Below the pieces are notes generated by a model. The model worked only from the letters and a program-made list of their open reading frames with translations. It was not told where the DNA came from and made no database searches. A stretch of DNA of 6,771 bases from an uncultured Collinsella sp. (lineage in GTDB: Bacteria > Actinomycetota > Coriobacteriia > Coriobacteriales > Coriobacteriaceae), in NCBI GenBank assembly GCA_959602645.1, contig CAUGTZ010000040.1, positions 1 to 6,771 of the forward strand. Reading direction: 5' to 3'. Both the position numbers and the translations under genes were made by a program. This document shows, piece after piece, positions 1-4,803 of this stretch (positions within the stretch are counted from its first letter, which is position 1; each line of letters starts with the position of its first letter).

Positions 1-2
1 GC

Positions 3-65
3 TGCGGAAACGCGGGACCCGTTCAGGCTGTTGCGTTGAGATTGAAAATCAACCCGAATTTGTAA
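3..65 (+). CDS. possible 3' end of a gene cut by the window edge (frame uncertain)
   Basis: The frame starting at base 3 encodes about 20 residues ending in QAVALRLKINPNL, then TAA at 63-65. The pattern G-x-x-G followed by an alternating hydrophobic/basic strand faintly resembles the end of a ChW-type (clostridial hydrophobic W) repeat, which is common in surface proteins of gut Gram-positives, but 20 residues cannot establish this. If real, the stop lies 24 bases before the foldback element at 90-214, so that element would be in its 3' untranslated region. A competing frame starting at base 2 is open to the TAA at 218-220 and also begins with protein-like sequence (EIENQPEFVNALVDLYV), but it would translate straight through the foldback. 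Neither frame has the codon use of the opp genes. The call is weak. Confidence 0.25.
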   Translation, partial: CGNAGPVQAVALRLKINPNL

Positions 66-89
66 ATGCGCTGGTAGATCTATATGTTC

Positions 90-214
90 GGTCCCGGATC
101 GGTGTTGCCTCCCGGCGCGTCCTCGGGCATGAGCGATATTTTGCTACGCACTTCGTGCTGCAAAATATCGCTCCCCCTGCGGAATGCGCCGGGAGGCAAC
201 ACCGATCCGGGACC
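90..214 (+). repeat. large two-stem foldback element, copy 1 (unrecognised family)
   Basis: The outer arms 90-118 and 186-214 are perfect 29-base reverse complements. Inside them lie GTCCTCGGGCAT (119-130) on the left and CCCCTGCGGAAT (174-185) on the right, which form a two-sided internal loop with a short G125-G127/C175-C177 helix. Next comes a perfect 14-bp inner stem (131-144 with 160-173), capped by a small hairpin GCAC-TTC-GTGC (148-158). The element is 125 bases long. Its strand is set by the loop motif shared with the copy at 396-519. There is no T-tract immediately after it, so it is not a textbook intrinsic terminator. A transcript would be a long near-perfect duplex and a candidate substrate for RNase III. 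I do not recognise the family. A mobile miniature element is less likely because the ends are not the conserved part. Confidence 0.85.
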
Positions 215-269
215 TGCTAATACGTACTTCAGGCACAATTCTCAAACATGTTCTGGGGCTGATAAGAAT

Positions 270-334
270 TTAGTGGCTCGGCTTTGCCGAGCCCTTATAT
301 GGGGAGGCCGGAGCTAAAGCTCCGGCCTCACTAA
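270..334. terminator. twin terminator-like hairpins inside a short outer stem
   Basis: The first hairpin is GGCTCGGC (275-282), loop TTT, GCCGAGCC (286-293). The second is an 11-bp stem (304-314 with 319-329) with loop TAAA. Outside them TTAGT (270-274) pairs with ACTAA (330-334), so the whole can fold as a three-way junction on either strand. Reading out in either direction, the last GC-rich stem is followed by ACTAA and then a modest T-rich stretch (CTTTCC on plus, ATTCTT on minus). The T-tracts are weak, so efficiency as an intrinsic terminator is uncertain. Its position between the opp operon and a possible convergent gene fits a bidirectional terminator. Confidence 0.55.
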
Positions 335-350
335 CTTTCCCATTAGATTA

Positions 351-374
351 AGTGAGCGATCAAGGAATCTCACT
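351..374. other. small hairpin AGTGAG/CTCACT
   Basis: AGTGAG (351-356) and CTCACT (369-374) form a perfect 6-bp stem around a 12-base loop. No T-tract follows on either strand. It may add to transcript 3'-end structure downstream of oppF, or it may be a chance pairing. Ten bases further on lies the palindrome GCGTTAACGC (385-394), directly beside the outer arm of foldback element 2. Confidence 0.3.
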
Positions 375-395
375 CCCCTCTGCCGCGTTAACGCA

Positions 396-519
396 GGGCC
401 CGCCCTGGTGTTGCTTTTCAGAACATTCCGCAGGACGGAGGAAGCCCCGCAGCGCGCAGCGCGCAGCGGGGCTTCCGATATGTCCGAGGACGTTCTGAAA
501 AGTAACACCAGGCGGGCCC
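396..519 (-). repeat. large two-stem foldback element, copy 2 (unrecognised family)
   Basis: The outer arms 396-424 and 492-519 pair along 28 bases with one bulged C in the run 403-405 and one non-Watson-Crick position (413/503). Read on the minus strand, the internal loop is GTCCTCGGACAT (491-480) on the left and TCCTGCGGAAT (435-425) on the right, nearly identical to copy 1 at 90-214. The mid-helix is GGAC (485-482) with GTCC (436-433). The inner stem is 10 bp (441-450 with 466-475), capped by GCGCG-CAG-CGCGC (452-464) after an A-A mismatch. Total length is 124 bases against 125 in copy 1. It begins 16 bases after the oppF stop, so it would be transcribed as the 3' end of the opp mRNA. The 413/503 position is G-U in plus-strand RNA but A-C in minus-strand RNA, which mildly argues against the minus-strand reading. 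Confidence 0.85.
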
Positions 520-535
520 GGACGAGAACAACCGA

Positions 536-1564
536 CTACAGGTCGATGTGCGATTCCTTGATCGGGAACGGCTCGGCGAAGTGGCAGGCGCAGCAGTGGC
601 CCGGGGCAACTTCCTTAAACTCAGGAAGCTTCTCGGAGCAGATGCCCTGCGCGATCGGGCAGCGCGTGTGGAAACGGCAGCCGGTCGGCGGATCCAGCGG
701 CGACGGCGGATCGCCGGCGAGGATGATGCGCTTGCGGGTCTTCTGAATATCCGGATCGGGAACTGGCACGGCAGATAGCAGCGACTGCGTGTACGGATGG
801 TGAGGCTCGCTATAGAGCGTCTTCCAGTCCGAAACCTCGACCATCTTACCCAGATACATAACGGCAACGCGATCGGAGATGTGCTGCACGACGGACAGGT
901 CGTGGGCAATGAAGAGATAGGCCGTACCGAACTTGTCCTGAAGTTCCTTGAGCAGGTTCAGAACCTGGGCCTGAATGGAAACATCCAGAGCGGAAACGGG
1001 CTCGTCGCAGATGATCAGCTTGGGCTTCAGAGCGAACGCACGGGCGATGCCGACACGCTGACGCTGACCGCCCGAGAACTCGTGCGGATAGCGGTTGATG
1101 TGCTCGGGGTTGAGGCCGACGACGTCCAGCAGCTCACGGACACGCTCAATGCGCTCCTCCTTGGTGCCCACGCCATGAATAGTCATGGGCTCGGAGACGA
1201 TCTCGCCGATGGTCATACGAGGATTGAGCGAAGCATAGGGGTCCTGGAAGATGAACTGCATCTCACGACGCATGTCCTTGATCTCATGCTTGCTCATCTC
1301 GGCAACGTCTTTGCCCTGGAAGAACACCTTACCTGCCGTCGGCTTGGTCAGGCGCATGATGGTGCGGCCCGTGGTGGACTTACCGCAACCAGACTCGCCG
1401 ACCAGGCCAAAGGTCTCGCCCGGATAAATCTCGAACGAAATGTCATTCACAGCAGAGACGACGCGCTTGGAAAAACGCTTGGCGAACATGCCGGACTCTG
1501 CGGGGAACTCCTTAGAAAGATGCTCGACCTTCAGCAGTGGAGTGCGCTCGTTATTGTCTGTCAT
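536..1564 (-). CDS. oppF: oligopeptide ABC transporter ATP-binding protein, OppF/DppF type
   Basis: This is one of the two ATPase subunits that power peptide uptake at the cytoplasmic face of the importer. The 342-residue protein has every ABC motif in order: Walker A GESGCGKS (56-63), Q-loop Q107, signature FSGGQRQR (163-170), Walker B KLIICDEPV (182-190) and H-loop H221. After the ABC domain comes the oligopeptide-transporter C-terminal extension (HPYTQSLLSAVP from about 256, then GDPPSPLDPPTGCRFHTRC). It carries Cys296, Cys302, Cys309, Cys324, Cys325 and Cys327. The ATG directly follows the oppD TAA with no gap, and GGGAGG/GAGG inside the oppD end serves as ribosome-binding site, so translational coupling is likely. 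It is the last operon gene; its TAG lies 16 bases before foldback element 2. Length and motifs are normal for the family. Peptide specificity (opp or dpp) cannot be decided from the sequence. Confidence 0.96.
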   Translation of the reverse strand: MTDNNERTPLLKVEHLSKEFPAESGMFAKRFSKRVVSAVNDISFEIYPGETFGLVGESGCGKSTTGRTIMRLTKPTAGKVFFQGKDVAEMSKHEIKDMRREMQFIFQDPYASLNPRMTIGEIVSEPMTIHGVGTKEERIERVRELLDVVGLNPEHINRYPHEFSGGQRQRVGIARAFALKPKLIICDEPVSALDVSIQAQVLNLLKELQDKFGTAYLFIAHDLSVVQHISDRVAVMYLGKMVEVSDWKTLYSEPHHPYTQSLLSAVPVPDPDIQKTRKRIILAGDPPSPLDPPTGCRFHTRCPIAQGICSEKLPEFKEVAPGHCCACHFAEPFPIKESHIDL

Positions 1565-2656
1565 TTACGCCTCGCCTCCCTTCTTGGAATCCTTGCGCGT
1601 GCGGGACGTCTCAGGGGCGTTCTTGAGGAACTCGGGGTCACCGGAATAATGGCACGCAGAATAGTGGCCGGACTCGGTGACAACGCGCTCGGGGCGCTGC
1701 TTGCGGCACTTGTCCGTCGCATAGGGGCAGCGAGGAGAGAAGACGCAGCCCTCGGGCAGGTTCATGAGCGAAGGCGGGTTGCCGTGAATCGGCGTCAGCG
1801 GCTTCTTCTCATCGATGGCCTGCTCCGGGATGGAGCGAATAAGACCCCAGGTGTAGGGATGGCGGCTCTCGTAGAAGATTTCCTCAGCAGTACCGAACTC
1901 GACGGGACGGCCGGCGTACATAACCATAATCTTATCGGCCATATCGGCGACGACGCCCAGGTCATGGGTAATCATAATAATGGCGTTGCCGTTCTTCTCC
2001 TGCATCTCCTGCATGAGCTCGATAATCTGAGCCTGAATGGTAACATCCAGAGCCGTCGTGGGCTCGTCGGCAATCAGGATATCGGGATCGCAGGCAAGAG
2101 CCATAGCGATCATGACGCGCTGACGCATACCGCCGGAGAACTGGTGCGGATACTCATTGACGCGCTTCTCGGGCTCGGGGATACCCACGAGGTCCAAAAG
2201 CTCGGTGGCGCGCTTGAGCGCCTCCTGCTTGGAGTAGCCACGGTGCAGACGAAGGCCCTCGCCCACCTGCTTGCCGATCTTATAGACCGGGTTCAAGGAG
2301 GTCATAGGATCCTGGAAGATCATCGCGATATCGTTACCGCGAATGTGCTGCATCTCTTCCTCGGTCATCTCGAGGATAGAACGACCGCGATAGCGAACGT
2401 CGCCGCCCTCAATCTTTCCCGGAGGCATCGAGATAAGACCCATGATGGTCATGGCAGTCACGGACTTACCGGAGCCGGACTCACCGACGACACCGAGGGT
2501 CTCGCCACGATCGAGCGTGTAGGAGACACCGTCGACAGCGCGAACAACGCCATCTTCGGTGTGGAAATACATCTTAAGGTCATCGACCTCGAGCAGATGC
2601 TGGCCCTCGGGAACCGGCTGGTCCTTCAGGTCCACATAGTTCTTGTTCTTCTTCAT
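1565..2656 (-). CDS. oppD: oligopeptide ABC transporter ATP-binding protein, OppD/DppD type
   Basis: This is the second ATPase subunit, expected to form a heterodimer with OppF beneath the OppB/OppC channel. Its 363 residues contain Walker A GESGSGKS (58-65), Q-loop Q115, signature FSGGMRQR (173-180), Walker B DILIADEPT (192-200) and H-loop H231. The C-terminal oligopeptide-transporter domain begins near HPYTWGLIRSIP (266-277) and contains Cys304, Cys310, Cys317 and Cys335 (spacing C-x5-C-x6-C-x17-C). A matching Cys cluster binds [4Fe-4S] in the DppD subunit of the Mycobacterium tuberculosis dipeptide importer, as I recall from structural work. A short basic tail (RTRKDSKKG) closes the protein. 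The ATG follows the oppC stop by 2 bases, and GAAGGA in the oppC end is the likely ribosome-binding site. The downstream oppF start abuts its stop. Confidence 0.96.
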   Translation of the reverse strand: MKKNKNYVDLKDQPVPEGQHLLEVDDLKMYFHTEDGVVRAVDGVSYTLDRGETLGVVGESGSGKSVTAMTIMGLISMPPGKIEGGDVRYRGRSILEMTEEEMQHIRGNDIAMIFQDPMTSLNPVYKIGKQVGEGLRLHRGYSKQEALKRATELLDLVGIPEPEKRVNEYPHQFSGGMRQRVMIAMALACDPDILIADEPTTALDVTIQAQIIELMQEMQEKNGNAIIMITHDLGVVADMADKIMVMYAGRPVEFGTAEEIFYESRHPYTWGLIRSIPEQAIDEKKPLTPIHGNPPSLMNLPEGCVFSPRCPYATDKCRKQRPERVVTESGHYSACHYSGDPEFLKNAPETSRTRKDSKKGGEA

Positions 2657-2658
2657 CC

Positions 2659-3594
2659 TTATGCGTCCTTCATCTTGACGTCGAGGGCGTCGCGCAAACC
2701 GTCACCCAGCAGGGTGAAGGCGAGCACCGTCGAGAGAATTGCCAGACCGGGCATGATCATCATCCAGGGAGCAGTCAGAAGATACTGCTGACCGTCCTGA
2801 ATCATGGAGCCCCACGAAGGCGTAGGCGGGATAACGCCCATGCCGAGGAAGGACAGGGCAGACTCGGTCAGAATAGCGCCACCAATGTTCATGGTCGCAT
2901 AGACCACGATAGAAGCAACGGAGTTCGGGAAGATATGGCGCATAACGATACGCGCATCGGATGCACCCATAGCGCGAGCGGCGTCAACATAGTCGTTCTC
3001 TTTGACCGTCAGGATCGCGGATCGGAAGACGCGCGCAATCGAAGGCCAGCCGAGAATGCCGATGGCGATAAAGACATTCTGAAGACCACGACCGATAACG
3101 GCAATCATGGCAACAACGAACAGCACGTACGGGAACGCCAGGAAGATGTCCGCACAGCGCATGATGATCGTATCCCAGATGCCGCCATAGAAACCGGCCA
3201 GGGCGCCCATGACCAGACCGATCACCGTGGAGATGGCGGTGGCCATAATACCGACGGAAAGCGAAACGCGTGCACCGTAGATAACACGGACGAGAATGTC
3301 ACGACCAAGAGAGTCGGTGCCAAACGGGTGCTCGGCACACGGAGCCAGCAGCGACGTCTCGGCCATGGTGGTCGAGTCAGAAGCCGTAGGAGAGCCGAGC
3401 CAGGGCTTAGCCCACAGATCGGCGGTCAGGGCGACCACAACAACGATGATGATCCAGCAGACACCGATAACGGCGAGCTTGTTCTTACGAAGACGCTTAA
3501 AAGCGTCGCCCCACAGCGTGCGGGACTTGGCGGGAGCAGATGCGGCCTTGGTGGCGGTAGCCTGCTCCTGAGACTGAGAATCAGTTTCCTGCAT
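2659..3594 (-). CDS. oppC: oligopeptide ABC transporter permease, OppC/DppC type
   Basis: This membrane subunit forms half of the peptide translocation channel. Its 311 residues start with a hydrophilic Gln/Ala/Ser-rich cytoplasmic tail (1-35). A first membrane segment follows (about 41-59), then the OppC_N-type extracellular loop and the family hallmark HPFGTDSLGRDILVRVIYGAR (89-109, interrupted by no insertion). Further membrane segments lie at about 113-137, 152-169, 171-184, 228-246 and 275-297. The EAA coupling loop, which docks onto the ATPases, is DYVDAARAMGASDARIVMRH (201-220). The C-terminus GDGLRDALDVKM is typical of the family. The ATG at 3594 has GGGAGG 8-9 bases upstream, and this site overlaps the oppB stop codon region (14-base gap), consistent with coupled translation. 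Nothing is truncated or missing. Confidence 0.96.
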   Translation of the reverse strand: MQETDSQSQEQATATKAASAPAKSRTLWGDAFKRLRKNKLAVIGVCWIIIVVVVALTADLWAKPWLGSPTASDSTTMAETSLLAPCAEHPFGTDSLGRDILVRVIYGARVSLSVGIMATAISTVIGLVMGALAGFYGGIWDTIIMRCADIFLAFPYVLFVVAMIAVIGRGLQNVFIAIGILGWPSIARVFRSAILTVKENDYVDAARAMGASDARIVMRHIFPNSVASIVVYATMNIGGAILTESALSFLGMGVIPPTPSWGSMIQDGQQYLLTAPWMMIMPGLAILSTVLAFTLLGDGLRDALDVKMKDA

Positions 3595-3608
3595 GAGACG
3601 TACCTCCC

Positions 3609-4646
3609 TTAGGCCTTATCCGACGGACCGCCAAGGCGGATGCGCGGGTCGAGGAATGCATAGCTAATGTCGACGAGCAGGTTGATCACCATAACGACGA
3701 CAACAATGAGCGTAACGCCGCCCATAACGATGGGCCAGTCGCGCATGCTAATGGCGCGGTAGACCTCGAAGCCGATGCCGGGCCAGTTAAAGACCGTCTC
3801 GGTCAGGATGGCACCCGAAAGCATGCCGCCGAAGTCGACACCAATATAGGTAACGACGGGGATGAGTGCATTCTTAAGCGCATGCTTGATAATGATCGCG
3901 CGATTGGAGAGACCCTTGGCCTTTGCCGTACGGATGTAATCCTGGTTCATGACGTCAAGCAGCTGCGAGCGCATAATGCGGGCGGCATAAGCGGTCGAAA
4001 CCGAAGCCAGCGTAATGGTCGGAAGCACATAGTGCATCCAATCCTGATACTGAGAGCTGGAACCGCCGGCACCCGAGATCGGCATGGAGAATGCACCGCC
4101 CGTGGCGTCCTTGAGAATGACGCCAAAGAACAGCTGCAGCAACATACCGAGCCAGAAGGCCGGGACGGCAACGAGAATCGACGTGGTGAGCGTTACCAAA
4201 ATATCCCAGAAGGAATAACGCTTAACCGCCGAAATGATACCCGCACCGATACCCATGATTGCCTCGAGCACGATGGCGCACGCGGCAAGTTTGACCGTAT
4301 ACGGATACTTTTGGGCAAAGATTTCCGTAACCGGCAGCTTGCGCTGGTACGAATTGCCCAGATCGCCATGAAGCAGACCGTTCATGTAATACAGATAACG
4401 GTCTACAAGCGACGTCTGAACGGGATCGCCGTTCTCGTCAAGGATCGCGTTGCCGTCCTCGTCCGTCTGGACCAGGTGATAGCGAACGCGAAGCTGAAGC
4501 TCCACCTCGGGGGACAGAGCCTTGTCTCCACCGATCAGCTTGATCGGATCTCCCGGCACGATATTCTGGAGGGCGAACAGAATCAGCGTAACGCCCAAAA
4601 ACACCGGGATGAACTGAAGCACACGTTTAACGATGTACTTACCCAT
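3609..4646 (-). CDS. oppB: oligopeptide ABC transporter permease, OppB/DppB type
   Basis: This membrane subunit pairs with OppC to form the channel. The 345-residue protein opens with MGKYIVKRVLQFIPVFLGVT and a first membrane segment (about 9-30), followed by the family motif PGDP (31-34). The EAA coupling loop is DYIRTAKAKGLSNRAIIIKH (236-255). The conserved ETVFNWPGIG (283-292) and the C-terminal YAFLDPRIR are present. Membrane segments are visible near 118-140, 149-176, 207-222, 260-282 and 305-328. The extracellular loop after residue 58 is longer than in many OppB proteins, with an acidic stretch at 60-76 (TDEDGNAILDENGDPV), which brings the total to 345 against about 306 for E. coli OppB. 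The ATG at 4646 has GGGGAG (4656-4651) four bases upstream. This site may be partly sequestered in mRNA structure. Confidence 0.96.
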   Translation of the reverse strand: MGKYIVKRVLQFIPVFLGVTLILFALQNIVPGDPIKLIGGDKALSPEVELQLRVRYHLVQTDEDGNAILDENGDPVQTSLVDRYLYYMNGLLHGDLGNSYQRKLPVTEIFAQKYPYTVKLAACAIVLEAIMGIGAGIISAVKRYSFWDILVTLTTSILVAVPAFWLGMLLQLFFGVILKDATGGAFSMPISGAGGSSSQYQDWMHYVLPTITLASVSTAYAARIMRSQLLDVMNQDYIRTAKAKGLSNRAIIIKHALKNALIPVVTYIGVDFGGMLSGAILTETVFNWPGIGFEVYRAISMRDWPIVMGGVTLIVVVVMVINLLVDISYAFLDPRIRLGGPSDKA

Positions 4647-4650
4647 ACCA

Positions 4651-4742
4651 CTCCCCTATCTAGGGATTAACCTAAATGGGATGCCGATCGCCAGACCGGC
4701 ATCCCAAAATTACCATCAGCCAGTTTACCCCAGGTTAGGGAG
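4651..4742 (-). promoter_or_regulatory. possible mRNA structure covering the oppB ribosome-binding site
   Basis: On the minus strand, CTCCC (4742-4738) can pair with GGGAG (4655-4651), the core of the oppB Shine-Dalgarno site. Directly inside, TAACCT (4737-4732) pairs with AGGTTA (4673-4668), and within that lies the strong hairpin 4677-4706. A competing short hairpin, CCCT (4665-4662) with AGGG (4657-4654), also involves the Shine-Dalgarno site. A foldback that hides the oppB ribosome-binding site would lower permease translation relative to the binding protein. This is inferred from base pairing alone; the stem has a 12-base bulge and could be chance. Confidence 0.3.
4677..4706 (-). terminator. 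hairpin between binding-protein gene and permease genes (attenuator or mRNA stabiliser)
   Basis: TGGGATGCCG (4677-4686) and CGGCATCCCA (4697-4706) form a perfect 10-bp GC-rich stem around a 10-base loop. It lies in the 157-base gap between the binding-protein stop and oppB. On the minus strand it is followed only by TTTAGG, a weak T-tract, so full termination is unlikely. In many peptide and sugar importer operons such a hairpin lets partial transcripts end or stabilises the 5' segment, giving excess binding protein over membrane subunits; that role here is inferred from position. Confidence 0.6.
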
Positions 4743-4803
4743 AACTGTATGTTTCCCATGAGGTCTACGTAAATACTTGACCCTCACGGAAGCTGCAAAA
4801 CCC

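Larger units (their letters stand above)
66..535. other. 470-base intergenic region rich in foldback structures
   Basis: No convincing gene is visible here. ORFs that cross it read through inverted repeats and have arginine-, serine- and proline-rich translations. It holds, in order: foldback element 1 (90-214), twin terminator-like hairpins (270-334), a small hairpin (AGTGAG at 351-356 with CTCACT at 369-374), a perfect palindrome GCGTTAACGC (385-394), and foldback element 2 (396-519). Well over half of the region is therefore self-complementary. It lies after the end of the opp operon on the minus strand and possibly after a plus-strand gene at the left edge. That would make it the space between two convergent transcription units, where terminators and 3' structures are expected. 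Bases 215-269 show nothing I can interpret. Confidence 0.7.

Noticed and set aside
2..9. CTGCGGAA at the window edge as the right half of a third foldback element
   Set aside because: It matches 8 of 9 bases of the loop motif CTGCGGAAT, but the following bases lack the GCAACACC box at the expected offset and the other half is outside the window. A chance match is likelier, though more leftward sequence could revive the idea.
90..519. Retron, CRISPR array or insertion sequence
   Set aside because: The inverted repeats suggested these, but there is no reverse transcriptase, cas gene, transposase, regular spacer array or target-site duplication in the window.
84..746. Several short ORFs on both strands across the intergenic region
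   Set aside because: They translate inverted repeats or the antisense of oppF, have arginine/serine/proline-rich composition, lack ribosome-binding sites and show no recognisable domain.
797..2791. A 664-codon open frame on the plus strand opposite oppF and oppD
   Set aside because: It is fully antisense to two ATPase genes with complete motifs. Its two halves resemble each other only because OppD and OppF are homologous, and it arises from the G/C third-position bias. No ribosome-binding site or family motif supports it.
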